Notes: a model not told the origin generated them from the letters alone. A stretch of DNA of 64,000 nucleotides from Planctomyces sp. (GCA_019636235.1 JAHBXW010000002.1:391911-455910); one strand, 5' to 3'. Positions 1 through 8,964 are shown, counted from the first letter of the stretch. Translations and numbers: made by a program.

Positions 1-1
1 C

Positions 2-493
2 GGGGCCTGGACGCCGCTGCTGACACGCGAACTGGGCGTCCGAGTTCCGATTCAGCCCGGCAAGGGCTATTCGCTGACGATGCCGCGGCCGGCGAACTGC
101 CCCCGTTATCCCATGATTTTTGAGGAGCACCGCGTCGCCGTCACGCCCTGGGCCTCGGGTTATCGGATCGGCTCGACGATGGAATTCTCCGGGTACGACA
201 CGCGGCTGAACCGACGGCGGATGGGGCTGCTGAAGTCCGGAGCGAAACTCTACCTGCACGAGCCGATGGCCGAGCCCGTGCTGGAGGAGTGGTACGGGTT
301 CCGACCGATGAGCGTGGACGACCTGCCGATCATCGGGCCGACGCCGCGGTATGAAAACGTAATCCTGGCGGCCGGGCATGGCATGGTCGGCGTGTCGATG
401 GCGACGGCGACGGGGCGGCTGGCGGCGGAGCTGGCGACGGGCGCGGTTCCGCACATCGATCCCGCGCCGTTCTCCGCGCGGCGGTTCGGTTGA
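2..493 (+). CDS. FAD-dependent oxidoreductase, D-amino acid dehydrogenase-like (3' part only)
   Basis: The frame is open from base 2 and the window cuts off the N-terminal half, including the FAD-binding Rossmann motif. What remains is the C-terminal part of a DAO-superfamily flavoprotein. Near the left edge is a PIQPGKGYSLT segment, followed by the substrate-domain strand YRIGSTMEF, the stretch RPMSVDDLPIIGPTP and a closing AAGHGMVGVSMATATG segment that packs against the flavin in this family. These are typical of D-amino acid dehydrogenase (DadA) and glycine-oxidase-like enzymes, which oxidatively deaminate D-amino acids at the membrane or in the cytoplasm. It ends 8 bp before the convergent OsmC gene. 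A D-amino-acid-transaminase-like gene lies about 1 kb away, but that link is only suggestive. Confidence 0.8.
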   Translation, partial: GAWTPLLTRELGVRVPIQPGKGYSLTMPRPANCPRYPMIFEEHRVAVTPWASGYRIGSTMEFSGYDTRLNRRRMGLLKSGAKLYLHEPMAEPVLEEWYGFRPMSVDDLPIIGPTPRYENVILAAGHGMVGVSMATATGRLAAELATGAVPHIDPAPFSARRFG

Positions 494-501
494 TCCGCGC
501 G

Positions 502-1023
502 TCAGTCGGCTGCCCGGGGAATGCGCTCGGTCCGCACCTCGATCGGGCCTTTCAGTGACGCGGCGACGACGCAATAGCGCTCGGTGAGCTGGGCCAGCTT
601 CGCGAGCGATTCGTCGCCGGCGTCCGTGTCCAGCCGCAGGGTCAGCCGGATGGCCTGGAACCCGACGGGCGTGTTGCGGTCGACGCCGAGCGTGCCGCGG
701 AAGTCGAGGTCCCCTTCGGCGACGACCTCGCAGCCGCGGATCGGAATGGCCATCGCCGTCGACACAGCCCCCAGCGTGACGCCCGCGCACGCCGCCAGCG
801 CCTGCAACAGCATGTCGCCCGCACACGCTGACGTTCCCTCCCCGCCCGCCAGGGGATGCAGTCCGGCGACGACGGTGGGCGCCTGCGGCGCGGTCGCTTC
901 CGCTGCGATGCGGCCGGGATCGACGACGGCCCGCGCGGACATCGTGGCCCGCGCCTGTTCCGGATCAGCCCGGAAGCGCTCCTTCAACGGGGCCTGCAGA
1001 GCGCGAAGTTCGTCAGCGGTCAT
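502..1023 (-). CDS. OsmC family protein
   Basis: A 173-residue protein with the OsmC/Ohr fold signature: a CAGDMLLQALAACAGVTL helix carrying a conserved cysteine, and a second cysteine in TERYCVVAASL about 90 residues later. In the family these thiols reduce organic hydroperoxides, or the protein has an uncharacterised redox role. The central part (EGDLDFRGTLGV, FQAIRLTLRLDTD) matches the family's beta-sheet half. The N-terminal 40 residues are longer than in a minimal OsmC domain. The ATG is preceded by a good AGGGA about 8 bases upstream. It runs convergent with the flavoprotein gene and co-directional with the downstream aminotransferase gene, so it may be co-transcribed behind it. Confidence 0.85.
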   Translation of the reverse strand: MTADELRALQAPLKERFRADPEQARATMSARAVVDPGRIAAEATAPQAPTVVAGLHPLAGGEGTSACAGDMLLQALAACAGVTLGAVSTAMAIPIRGCEVVAEGDLDFRGTLGVDRNTPVGFQAIRLTLRLDTDAGDESLAKLAQLTERYCVVAASLKGPIEVRTERIPRAAD

Positions 1024-1086
1024 TGGAAAGTCCCTGAGAAGACGTGACGCGTGCGGGGCGATCGGGATGACGTCGGGAGACGCGCG

Positions 1087-1959
1087 TCACGACGCCGGAC
1101 CCGCCAGCATCTCGTCGACGACCTGACGGTAGGTCTCGGCGAGGCGGCGGGTGACCGGTCCGGGACGGCCATTGCCGATCGGCCGGCCATCGACCGTCGT
1201 GACGGGCAGCACTTCGGAGGTCGTACCCGTCAGAAACAGCTCGTCGATCTCGCCCAGTTCCCGGGTGTGGAGCGACTTCTCGACGACGCTGATGCCGGCC
1301 CGCGCGGCCAGCCGCAGCACGAGGCCCCGCGTGATGCCGGGCAGAATGTGCGGCCCGAGCGGCGTTGTCCAGATTGCTCCGTCCTTGACGCCGAAGACGC
1401 TGGTGTGGCTGCCCTCGACGATCGCGCCGTCCTCGGCGACGAGCAGCGCTTCCTGGCAGCCGGCCTCGGCGGCCGCCTGCGCGGCCAGGCAATTCGCCAG
1501 CAGGTTGATGGACTTGATGTCGCAGCGGCCCCAGCGGACGTCGGGCGTCGTCAGCACGGCCGCGCCGGTTTCGCGCGCATCGCCGTAGGGATCGCCGGCG
1601 AGCGGCGCGATGTAGATCAGCTCGTTCGGATGCGGATTCCCGGGCGGAAACCGGTGCATCCGCGGGGCCTCGCCGCGCGTCACCTGCAGGTAGGCCATGC
1701 CTTCGACAACGCCGCTGTGCGCCAGCGTCTCCCTGAGCCGCCGCTCGATGCGCGGCACGTCTGCGGCAATGCGCAGCTTGTCGAGGCTGCGGACCAGTCG
1801 CTGCATGTGCTCGTCGAGCAGGAACAGGCGTCCGCCGTAAATCCGCAGGACCTCGTAGCCGCCGTCGCCGAAGAGAAACCCGCGATCCAGCACCGAGACG
1901 CGAACTTCGTCCAGGGGCTGTTCGACGCCGTTCCAGTTGGCGAGCAGAGGTTGCGTCAT
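1087..1959 (-). CDS. Class IV PLP aminotransferase (D-alanine/branched-chain aminotransferase-like)
   Basis: A 290-residue fold-type IV transaminase. Diagnostic elements are [18 protein letters not shown] near the N-terminus, the PLP lysine in [14 protein letters not shown], the [13 protein letters not shown] strand, the PGITRGLVL phosphate-binding loop and [16 protein letters not shown]. The short length and the [16 protein letters not shown] start resemble D-amino acid transaminase (Dat) more than IlvE, but sequence alone cannot separate D-amino acid, branched-chain and aminodeoxychorismate-lyase-like members. It is divergent from hpnH across a 176-bp gap and upstream of the OsmC gene on the same strand. 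No strong ribosome-binding site is visible before the ATG. Confidence 0.85.
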   Translation of the reverse strand: MTQPLLANWNGVEQPLDEVRVSVLDRGFLFGDGGYEVLRIYGGRLFLLDEHMQRLVRSLDKLRIAADVPRIERRLRETLAHSGVVEGMAYLQVTRGEAPRMHRFPPGNPHPNELIYIAPLAGDPYGDARETGAAVLTTPDVRWGRCDIKSINLLANCLAAQAAAEAGCQEALLVAEDGAIVEGSHTSVFGVKDGAIWTTPLGPHILPGITRGLVLRLAARAGISVVEKSLHTRELGEIDELFLTGTTSEVLPVTTVDGRPIGNGRPGPVTRRLAETYRQVVDEMLAGPAS

Positions 1960-2135
1960 CAGTGTGGTTCCGCGTCATCCGGAGGGGTGGAGTGCAGGAA
2001 TCTTATAGACAGCGCGGGGCAATGGATGCTATGAGGGAACCGGGCGAAGATGACTCGAATTGGCGATCCCGGAGGCAGGACGCTTCCGGCAGACCGGCAA
2101 CCCTGACGAAAACCGCGGATCGAAAGGACTCTCGG

Positions 2136-3257
2136 ATGGGCGTGCCCGTCTCCCAGATGTGGACAGTCGCGACGTATGTGCTGCGGCAGAAGCTCCGCGG
2201 CCGCAAGCGCTATCCGCTGGTGCTGATGCTGGAGCCGCTGTTTCGCTGCAACCTGGCCTGCGCGGGCTGCGGCAAGATCCAATACCCCGCGGCCATTCTG
2301 AAGAAGCAGTTGTCCCCTGAGGAGTGCTTTCGGGCTGTCGACGAATGCGGGGCGCCGGTCGTGTCGATTCCCGGCGGCGAACCGCTGCTGCATCCGCAGA
2401 TCCACGAGATCGTCGAGGGCCTGGTCGCCCGGAAGAAGTACGTCTACCTGTGCACGAACGCGATCCTGATGGAGAAGCATCTGGACCGGTTCCAGCCCTC
2501 GCGGTATCTGTCTTTTTCCGTGCATCTCGACGGGCCGCGCGAGGAGCACGACGCCGCCGTCTGCCGTGATGGAATCTATGACGTCGCCCTGACCGCCATT
2601 CGCAGCGCGCTGGCCCGCGGGTTCCGCGTGACCACCAACAGCACGCTGTTCAACACGACCGATCCGGAGCGGATGGCGGGCTTCTTCGATTCCCTGGTCG
2701 AGCTGGGGGTCGAGGGCATGATGATCTCCCCCGGCTACCCCTATGACAAAGCGCCGGATCAGGAGCATTTCCTGCATCGCCAGCAGACCGAGCGGCTGTT
2801 CCAGCGGATCTTCTCGCGGGTCAACCGCCGCTGGACGTTCAATCAGTCGCCGCTGTTCCTTGAATTCCTGCGTGGCCGGTGGGACCTGGAGTGCACCCCC
2901 TGGGGCAGCCCGACGTACAACATTTTCGGCTGGCAGCGTCCGTGTTACCTGCTGCAGGAAGGCTATGTCGAGACGTTCGACGAGCTGATGAACGGCACGG
3001 AATGGTCGGGTTACGGGCGGAGCAGCGGGCATCCGAAGTGCACCGACTGCATGGTCCATTGCGGGTACGAACCCAGTGCCGTCGACGCGACGTTCGGATC
3101 CTGGAAGGGGCTGCTGGCGGCGGCGAAGATCTCGTTGTTCGGACTGCGCCCGACGCGCGGCGCCGTGTCGGCGGACCCCGCCCCCATGCCCCAACCTGAG
3201 CCGGCGCCGGTGCTGGTGACGCTGGAACTGCCGACGCGGGAATCGGCTGTCGCCTGA
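2136..3257 (+). CDS. hpnH: Radical SAM protein HpnH (adenosyl-hopene transferase)
   Basis: A 373-residue radical SAM enzyme that adds the 5'-deoxyadenosyl group of SAM to diploptene/hopene, the first step to extended C35 hopanoids. The [4Fe-4S] ligands C38, C42 and C45 lie in [10 protein letters not shown], followed by [11 protein letters not shown] (the GGE motif that binds the SAM amino group). The opening [16 protein letters not shown] and the C-terminal cysteines in [17 protein letters not shown] are typical of HpnH. I chose the ATG at 2136 over upstream starts because the protein then begins like known HpnH and has an AAAGG about 9 bases upstream. No other hopanoid genes are in the window, so the pathway is dispersed. 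Confidence 0.93.
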   Translation: MGVPVSQMWTVATYVLRQKLRGRKRYPLVLMLEPLFRCNLACAGCGKIQYPAAILKKQLSPEECFRAVDECGAPVVSIPGGEPLLHPQIHEIVEGLVARKKYVYLCTNAILMEKHLDRFQPSRYLSFSVHLDGPREEHDAAVCRDGIYDVALTAIRSALARGFRVTTNSTLFNTTDPERMAGFFDSLVELGVEGMMISPGYPYDKAPDQEHFLHRQQTERLFQRIFSRVNRRWTFNQSPLFLEFLRGRWDLECTPWGSPTYNIFGWQRPCYLLQEGYVETFDELMNGTEWSGYGRSSGHPKCTDCMVHCGYEPSAVDATFGSWKGLLAAAKISLFGLRPTRGAVSADPAPMPQPEPAPVLVTLELPTRESAVA

Positions 3258-3331
3258 GGTTTGCCGGCGGGCGGCACGAAGTATGCTGATCTCCCGGACG
3301 TCCGTCCGCCTGACTCAGGGGAGATTGTCTG

Positions 3332-4162
3332 ATGAGCCACATCGACGTCGGCCAAGAAAACAGCGCCGCCATCCGGCTGTACTACGAGGATCACGGTCAG
3401 GGCCGGCCCGTGGTGCTGATTCACGGCTGGCCGCTGAGCGGCGCCTCGTGGGAGAAGCAGGTTCCCGCGCTTCTCAAGGCCGGACGCCGCGTGATCACGT
3501 ACGATCGCCGCGGCTTCGGCCGGTCCAGTCAGCCCTCCACGGGTTACGAATACGACACGTTCGCAGACGATCTGCACTCGCTGATCACGCAGCTTGATCT
3601 GCGGGACGTCTCCCTGGTCGGATTCTCGATGGGGGGCGGGGAAGTCGCGCGGTATCTCGGCCGGCATGGCGCGGATCGGATCCGCAGCGCAGTGTTCATG
3701 GCGGCCGTGCCGCCCTACCTGCTGAAGACTCGCGACAATCCGACCGGCCTCGAACAGAAGGTCTTTGACGAGATCAAGCAGGCCATCGTCGACGACCGGC
3801 CGGCGTTCCTGTCGAAGTTCCTGGCGGACTTCTACAACGTCGATGATCTGCTCGGAGATCGAATCAGCGACGAGGTCGTGCGGTTGAGCTGGAATGTCGC
3901 GGCGGGGGCCTCGGCGATCGGCTCGCTGGCGTGCGTGGACGCATGGCATACCGACTTCCGCGCGGACCTGAAGTCGATTTCGATTCCGACGCTGATCATC
4001 CACGGCGACTCGGACCGCATCCTGCCGCTGGAGGCGACCGGCCAGGCTATGCAGAAGCAGATTTCCGGCAGCCGCCTGGCCGTGATTCCGGGAGGACCGC
4101 ATGGCCTGAACTGGACGCACTGGAACGAGGTCAACCGCGAGCTGGTGGAGTTTCTGACGTAA
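3332..4162 (+). CDS. Alpha/beta hydrolase (non-heme chloroperoxidase/perhydrolase-like)
   Basis: A 276-residue single-domain alpha/beta hydrolase of normal length for the cofactor-free haloperoxidase/esterase group. The oxyanion segment is VVLIHGWPLSGASW, the nucleophile elbow is GFSMGGG (Ser99), the acid is the Asp in HGDSDRILP and the histidine lies in PGGPHGLNWTH. YDRRGFGRSSQP and the LPLEATGQA-type acid loop are characteristic of the haloperoxidase subgroup, whose members are generally esterases with side perhydrolase activity. No signal peptide, so cytoplasmic. It follows hpnH on the same strand after 74 bp but has no obvious functional link to it. Confidence 0.87.
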   Translation: MSHIDVGQENSAAIRLYYEDHGQGRPVVLIHGWPLSGASWEKQVPALLKAGRRVITYDRRGFGRSSQPSTGYEYDTFADDLHSLITQLDLRDVSLVGFSMGGGEVARYLGRHGADRIRSAVFMAAVPPYLLKTRDNPTGLEQKVFDEIKQAIVDDRPAFLSKFLADFYNVDDLLGDRISDEVVRLSWNVAAGASAIGSLACVDAWHTDFRADLKSISIPTLIIHGDSDRILPLEATGQAMQKQISGSRLAVIPGGPHGLNWTHWNEVNRELVEFLT

Positions 4163-4374
4163 GGCGTCTGAGGCCGATGCTGGCGCGTGGCTGGCAGCAC
4201 GGCGAGGCGGGAGCGTTTGCGCCGTCCCCGGGGCCGCGGCTCTCAGCGCGCCGCGCCGGATCGCTCCAACCCGGGAATCGTTCCACCGGCCGGAAGGCTT
4301 CGTGATGGCCGTCGATCCCCGCCTGTGCCTAGAATCGGCCAGCGGATGATGGCATCCGCATTCCTTCCAGGTGC

Positions 4375-5751
4375 ATGCAAATGACACTGTTGCGTTGTCT
4401 CGCGCCGGCCGTTCTGGCCGGGCTGGCGTTGGGCTGTTTCTCTCCGGCTCCCGCGCCGGACGTGGAGTCACCGCAAGATGGCAAATCCGCGACCGCGGTC
4501 GCCCCGCCTCCGAACGTGATGTTCGAGGCCCCGAAGCCCCTCTCACTGCCGGCGCCGGACGTCGAGGCGATCGTCGCCAGAATGGCTGAGCGGTATCAGT
4601 CAGCCAGTTCGTTTCAGACGACCGCCCGGCTGGGGCAGTTCGTCATGGGGCGGGATGGCCTGCCGGTCGCGCCGCTGCAGGATGAGCTGATGAAACGACG
4701 AATCCAGTTCCAGAAGCCGAACCTGCTGCGCGCCGTGCCGCTGTCGGCCAATGGTCCGGAAGTGTCGTCGGACGGAACGGACCTGGTGGTTTTCGCGCCG
4801 TTCATGGAAAGTCTGTACGTGAAGCATCCGGCGCCGGCGACGGCGGAGGAACTGCCGGCGTATCCGGAGCTGCTGGCTCTGGGCGGCACGTTTCCGTTTT
4901 TCGTCGTGCATTTCGGCGTGGCGGACGTGTCCGGCTTCTTGAATCAGATGGGGACGAAGCGGGAGTATGCGGGCGCGGTCAGCATTGAAGGCACGCCCGC
5001 GCACCACGTGAAGTTCATCAACGCGACGGAGCAGGGGACGCGGGTGTGGCATACGTGGATCGCCGCGGAAGGAGAGCCGCGGGTCCTGCAGGTGCAGTTC
5101 GACATGGGACTGCAGAAGGTTCCGGCCCCGGGCGGGAAGGAACAGGAGGCGATGGTCGCGCTGATCGACCGCTACTCGGACTGGGAATTCGACGTCAGCC
5201 TGCCGGAGTCGACGTGGCGCGCGGACGTGCCCGGCGTCGCGCTCGAGGTGGTGTCGCTGTTCTCGCCGCCGTCCAAGGAAGCCGGCCGTCTGGCGCCGGA
5301 CTGGTCGCTGACCGGACTGGGAGAACTGGCTGCGTCAAAGGCCGGGCATGTCGGGAAAGACGTCGTCGTGCTGGACTTCTGGGCGACGTGGTGCGGACCC
5401 TGCCGCGAGGAGCTGCCGCTGGTGGCGGAAATCGCGAACGAGTATCGGGACCGCGGCGTGGTGTTCTACGCGGTGAACTCCGGCGAAAGCGAAGCGGTCG
5501 TCTCCGAGTTCATCAAGCAGTCCAAGCTGGAGCTGAACGTGCTTCTGGACAGGGACATGTCGGTGTCGAGGCAGTTCGGGGCGGACTCGCTGCCGCATCT
5601 CGTGGTGATTGACAAGGATGGGGCGGTGCAGACGGTGCATTCCGGATTCAGCCCTGTTCTCGGCTGGACGTTGCGCAAAGAATTGGACTGGCTGGTGAAC
5701 GGTCGGTCGCTTCCGATTCCCAGGGCGACGCCGCTGCCGACAGGCGGCTGA
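4375..5751 (+). CDS. Lipoprotein with C-terminal thioredoxin-like (TlpA/ResA-type) domain
   Basis: A 458-residue exported protein. The N-terminus is a lipoprotein signal with lipobox LALGC (Cys21 from this ATG, Cys19 from the ATG two codons later). Residues about 60-300 form a beta-rich region (MAERYQSASSFQTTARLG, then KHPAPATAEELPAYPELL) resembling the DUF2092/LolA-like outer-surface fold. Residues about 315-445 are a thioredoxin domain with redox motif W339-C-G-P-C343, then LPHLVVIDKDG containing the cis-proline position. It is likely tethered outside the cytoplasmic membrane as a disulfide reductase or redox-linked binding protein. This 'unique N-terminal part plus TlpA domain' layout recurs in the window (14.3-15.4 kb). 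Confidence 0.83.
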   Translation: MQMTLLRCLAPAVLAGLALGCFSPAPAPDVESPQDGKSATAVAPPPNVMFEAPKPLSLPAPDVEAIVARMAERYQSASSFQTTARLGQFVMGRDGLPVAPLQDELMKRRIQFQKPNLLRAVPLSANGPEVSSDGTDLVVFAPFMESLYVKHPAPATAEELPAYPELLALGGTFPFFVVHFGVADVSGFLNQMGTKREYAGAVSIEGTPAHHVKFINATEQGTRVWHTWIAAEGEPRVLQVQFDMGLQKVPAPGGKEQEAMVALIDRYSDWEFDVSLPESTWRADVPGVALEVVSLFSPPSKEAGRLAPDWSLTGLGELAASKAGHVGKDVVVLDFWATWCGPCREELPLVAEIANEYRDRGVVFYAVNSGESEAVVSEFIKQSKLELNVLLDRDMSVSRQFGADSLPHLVVIDKDGAVQTVHSGFSPVLGWTLRKELDWLVNGRSLPIPRATPLPTGG

Positions 5752-5848
5752 TCTCCGGGAAGGGGTTGGGCATCCGGGCGCCGCTCCGCCTCCGCACTTC
5801 AGCGGGGGCGTGATCCCGTGTTGCCCGCCAGGCGGGCCGGAGCATCTG

Positions 5849-6133
5849 ATGGACTATGCGCCCTCGGTAGAGCTGCTGGAAGCGACGCACGTGTTTCCCG
5901 GACCGTACATGTTCAAGGTCGTGGGGCACACGTCGGACAATTTCGTCGGCCGGGTCGTGTCGACGGTGCGCTGCGGGCTTCCGGAAGACTTGGAGCCGGC
6001 GTTCTCGACGCGACGGACAGCCAACGGCCGGCACGTATGCGTGACGATTGAGCCGGAGCTGCCGACGGCCGAGGCGGTGATTGAGCTGTACGCGCGCCTG
6101 CGAGACGTGGACGGCGTCGTGATGCTGTTCTGA
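5849..6133 (+). CDS. DUF493 (YbeD-like) family protein
   Basis: A 94-residue protein with the DUF493 pattern: an opening ELLEATHVFPGPYMFKVVGH strand-loop-strand, a middle PAFSTRRTANGRHVCVTIE and an end VIELYARLRDVDGVVMLF. The family has an ACT-like fold and is thought to be an allosteric or lipoate-pathway regulator in E. coli (YbeD), without a proven role here. I prefer ATG 5849, which has GGAG six bases upstream; an in-frame GTG at 5810 would add 13 residues that do not look like the family. It follows the thioredoxin lipoprotein and faces a convergent small gene. Confidence 0.75.
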   Translation: MDYAPSVELLEATHVFPGPYMFKVVGHTSDNFVGRVVSTVRCGLPEDLEPAFSTRRTANGRHVCVTIEPELPTAEAVIELYARLRDVDGVVMLF

Positions 6134-6176
6134 CTCCGGCGGGGCCGTTTTCGTGGCGGGACGTGCGGCGCGGGCC

Positions 6177-6422
6177 TCAGATGGCCACGCTGCGTCCGAC
6201 GAGCGTGCCGTTCTGGACGCCGCGCGTGACGAAGTCCTCGATATCGCGACGGTTGCGGTCGAACACCACGTCGGGCCAGTCAGACGGCGTGTGGTAGTGC
6301 TGGTCCAGGAAATCAACTGAAACCCAGAACACCATGCGCTGGCCGTCCACGACGGCGCGGAGACACACCGCGGCATGCGACGTGTCCAATTCTGCTTCGC
6401 GCAGAAATCGAATCGACTTCAT
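6177..6422 (-). CDS. Small conserved protein, DUF1488-like
   Basis: An 81-residue acidic protein without signal peptide or membrane segment. The layout LRAVVDGQRMVFWVSVDFLDQHY, then VVFDRNRRDIEDFVTRGVQNG and a closing VGRSVAI, resembles DUF1488 proteins (a 'vdG..v.c.iS...L' strand followed by 'F..NR..Ie..ar....G'). DUF1488 has no assigned function. The similarity is from memory of the family pattern and is only moderate; an unrelated small planctomycete protein is the alternative. It is convergent with the DUF493 gene, 43 bp apart. Confidence 0.6.
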   Translation of the reverse strand: MKSIRFLREAELDTSHAAVCLRAVVDGQRMVFWVSVDFLDQHYHTPSDWPDVVFDRNRRDIEDFVTRGVQNGTLVGRSVAI

Positions 6423-6579
6423 AAAGTCTGGCCCTCAAGTCATCGTGGCGTCCGGAGCAATATGCTGGCTTGGCTCCGAACTGGCCCTTCGCGACTGAAT
6501 TGTGCGCTGCCGGACTGACTGGCGTCAATCCGAGTTCGCCGCAAAATCGGCCGGGCAATTTGCGGCAGGCGGTATAGAC

Positions 6580-6617
6580 AAAAAAAAGGCCCCCACGTTC
6601 GAATGACGATGGGAGCC
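6580..6617 (-). terminator. Intrinsic terminator of the SPFH/GYF gene
   Basis: Read on the minus strand, GGCUCCCA (6617-6610) pairs with UGGGGGCC (6595-6588), including one G-U pair, to give an 8-bp stem. It is followed directly by a run of eight U (6587-6580). It lies about 50 bp past the stop codon of the SPFH/GYF gene and is one of the clearest Rho-independent terminators in the window. Confidence 0.85.
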
Positions 6618-6667
6618 GGAATTCAGTTGGGGCGCGATTGGCCGCGTGGCTGGCAGAGCGATCGGGC

Positions 6668-7774
6668 TCAGGAGGCCGGCGGGGGAGGGGGCGGCGGCGG
6701 CGCTGCGCCGAACAAAGTCGCCAGTTGCGGCACCTGCCCGGCGGGGGTCCAATTGCCCAGGGCGGGCGTCCAGACGAGCGTGTCCGGCTTGAGTTCTCCC
6801 GCCTGGACCGCCTGCATCAACTGCAGATCGCCGAACGGGCCGCGCGTGGCCCCGCCGATGGCGATGTGCCAGGCCGCTGGCGGAGGAGGCGGCGCGACGG
6901 CGGCGCCCCCGCCCGCTCCGCCCATCTGCGTCATGCGGTTGGCCATCGCGAAACCCATGCCCAGGCCCATGCCCTCGGCGGCGCCGCCGCCGGAGGGGTT
7001 CTGGGCGGCCTCGAGCATCGCCTTGCCCATCTGGAACTGCTGATACGCGTTCAGGTCGCCCACGACCCCCATGCTCGTCCGCGTGTCGAGCGCCTTCTCG
7101 ACCTCCTCGGGGAACGACACGTTGACGATGTTGAGCTGCGGAATGTCCAGCCCGTACTCGTCGTCGACCTTCTCGGCGACCAGCTTCCGCAACTGGTCGG
7201 ACAAATCCCGGTAGCTGGCGGCCAGGTCCAGGGCGCTGATTTTCGAGCGGCCGATGAGTTCCGCGAACGATGTGGCGATCGTCGCCCGCAGCAGCTCCGT
7301 GATCTCGTCCGCGTCAAAGCTCTGATCGGTCCCGATCAGCTCCTTGAGCAGGGCCTTCGGTTCGACGGCCTTCAGCGTGTAGATTCCGAACGCCCGCAGG
7401 CGGATCGGGCCGAAATCGGCGTCCCGCAGCATGATCGGATTCGGCGTGCCCCACTTGAGGTCCGTGATCTGCCGCGTGCTGACGAAGTACACTTCCGCCT
7501 TGAACGGGCTGTTGAACCCGTACTTCCAGCCCTGCAGGGTGCTGAGGATCGGCAGGTTGTCGGTTTTGAGTTCGTAATGGCCGGGCTCGAAGGCGTCGGC
7601 GATTTCGCCGCGGTGCACGAAGACGGCGACCTGTCCGGGCCGGACGATGAGCTGCGCGCCGTTCTTGATTTCGTTCTGATACCGCGGAAACCGCCAGGCG
7701 ATGGTGTGCCGCGAATCATCGACCCATTCGATGATGTCGATCAGTTCGCCGCGAAGTTTGTCGAACAAGCCCAT
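6668..7774 (-). CDS. SPFH-domain protein with C-terminal GYF_2 (DUF4339) domain
   Basis: A 368-residue protein. The start MGLFDKLRGELIDIIEWVDD is typical of bacterial 'SPFH domain/virion core protein' (YdjI-like) members, so I take the ATG at 7774, which has AGGAG 8 bases upstream. Residues about 25-260 are the SPFH/band-7 domain (VRPGQVAVFVHRGE, FGIYTLKAVEPKALL, YGLDIPQLNIVNVSFPEEV). A Gly/Met-rich stretch and a Pro tract follow. Residues about 300-355 form a GYF_2 domain (WHIAIGGATRGPFG, TLVWTPALGNWTPA), probably a proline-binding module, and the chain ends in a run of prolines. Members oligomerise and scaffold membrane or envelope assemblies. There is no transmembrane segment. Confidence 0.85.
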   Translation of the reverse strand: MGLFDKLRGELIDIIEWVDDSRHTIAWRFPRYQNEIKNGAQLIVRPGQVAVFVHRGEIADAFEPGHYELKTDNLPILSTLQGWKYGFNSPFKAEVYFVSTRQITDLKWGTPNPIMLRDADFGPIRLRAFGIYTLKAVEPKALLKELIGTDQSFDADEITELLRATIATSFAELIGRSKISALDLAASYRDLSDQLRKLVAEKVDDEYGLDIPQLNIVNVSFPEEVEKALDTRTSMGVVGDLNAYQQFQMGKAMLEAAQNPSGGGAAEGMGLGMGFAMANRMTQMGGAGGGAAVAPPPPPAAWHIAIGGATRGPFGDLQLMQAVQAGELKPDTLVWTPALGNWTPAGQVPQLATLFGAAPPPPPPPPAS

Positions 7775-8091
7775 GGCAGGACTCCTGGTGAAATCATCTG
7801 GCCGAGCGGCCGCCGGGACTGCGGCCATCTTACCCGTCCGCGGCGGCGGTTGAAAATCGACGCAGCCGGCGGCTGTCCGCCTGAACGTCAAATGGTCCCC
7901 CGCGGATCACGGAATTTCCGGATGCGTTTTCGCGGCAATGGGCGGCGTTCGGCCGGCCCGAACGGCGCGATTCCGGGAAGGCCATGAATTCGGCCGACGG
8001 CAAATGCGAGCCCCGGAAAACCCGAACAGCGGCTGCCAGGGACGAACCCCGACAACCGCTGTGGTTTGGAACTCGGTTTCGAGCGGCCGCC
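7775..8091. other. Intergenic gap, no gene seen
   Basis: This 317-bp gap between two minus-strand genes holds the upstream region of the SPFH/GYF gene. I see no conserved protein, RNA hairpin with a U-tract, or repeat. The open frames crossing it are antisense continuations without family features. Confidence 0.5.
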
Positions 8092-8964
8092 TCAGCGGAT
8101 GACCGTCTCGATCTGGTCGACGTCCAGCACGACCTTGTCGCGGATGTAGCGATCCGGACTCGACTTGAACTGCTTGCGGTTCGCGTCGCTGCTGAACAGG
8201 AACAGCTCGTCGTCGTAGAAGGCGCCGAACCGGGTGCTGCCCTGGATGGCGCGGTTCTCCCTGGCCATGAGGACCGGATCGCAGCCCAGAAGCTGCGGGG
8301 CGTAGCGGGCGGGGTTCTGCTGGAAGACCTGCTGATCGGCGGCGGAGCACATCCAGTAGGTCTGGCCGCGGAACTCGGCGGTGAACTGCGGGCTGCCCTT
8401 TTCCCATTTGCGGTTCTTGAGCAGCGTGACGGGGCAGTAGCCGAGAAGCATCGCTTCCTGCGAGGCGAGCCGGGCGTTGGCCGGCGCGGATTCGCCGGAG
8501 GCGACGTTGGCGGCCGGCGCGGCCGGCTTGGGCAGACGCTGGGCGACGAGATCGGTATAGCGCGTCGAGGCGCGGGCGATGGACTGCGTGTATTCCTCGG
8601 TCGTGCGTTCGCCGGTCGATTCGATCAGTCGTTTGCCGTCCGGTTCGAGGAAGATGTCGGCGGGGAGCTTGTCGATCTCAAACCGCCGGGCGAGGTCCTG
8701 ATGGTCGTCGATGTTGATTTTGACGGCCACGACGCTGGACTTGATCTGGTCCAGCACGGCGGGCGTGTTGAGGACCTTCTTTTCCATCCGCAGGCAGGGC
8801 GGGCACCAGGCGGCATGGAAGTGGACGAGGATCGGCCGGTCCAGCCGCTGGGCCTCGGCCCTGGCCGCATCGAGATCCTTCATCCAGCCGTCCGCCGCGA
8901 CTGCCGGACAACAGGCCGCCAACACTGTCATCAGGGCGAGAGCGGATCGTCGACTGACAGGCAT
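8092..8964 (-). CDS. Secreted thioredoxin-fold protein with YHS-like C-terminal domain
   Basis: A 290-residue exported protein. Residues 1-24 are a signal peptide with a double arginine (SRRSALALMTVLAACC), possibly Tat-type. Residues about 28-125 are a thioredoxin_7-type domain with C54-P-P-C57 inside HFHAAWCPPCLRM and KLPADIFLEPDGK. After a Pro/Ala linker, residues about 175-230 (LLGYCPVTLLKNRKW, FRGQTYWMCSAADQQ, FQQNPARYAPQLLGCDPV) match the YHS motif linked to metal (copper or iron) binding. The C-terminus repeats the YHS-like theme (GAFYDDELFLFSSDANRKQF). The fusion suggests periplasmic metal handling or thiol repair. Confidence 0.8.
   Translation of the reverse strand: MPVSRRSALALMTVLAACCPAVAADGWMKDLDAARAEAQRLDRPILVHFHAAWCPPCLRMEKKVLNTPAVLDQIKSSVVAVKINIDDHQDLARRFEIDKLPADIFLEPDGKRLIESTGERTTEEYTQSIARASTRYTDLVAQRLPKPAAPAANVASGESAPANARLASQEAMLLGYCPVTLLKNRKWEKGSPQFTAEFRGQTYWMCSAADQQVFQQNPARYAPQLLGCDPVLMARENRAIQGSTRFGAFYDDELFLFSSDANRKQFKSSPDRYIRDKVVLDVDQIETVIR

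Noticed and set aside
1..1959. A D-amino-acid catabolic operon made of the flavoprotein and the class IV aminotransferase
   Set aside because: The two genes are on opposite strands with OsmC between them, so there is no shared transcript; only a loose functional theme remains.
1959..4546. Long minus-strand open frames opposite hpnH and the alpha/beta hydrolase
   Set aside because: The plus-strand products carry complete catalytic motifs; the opposite frames match no family.
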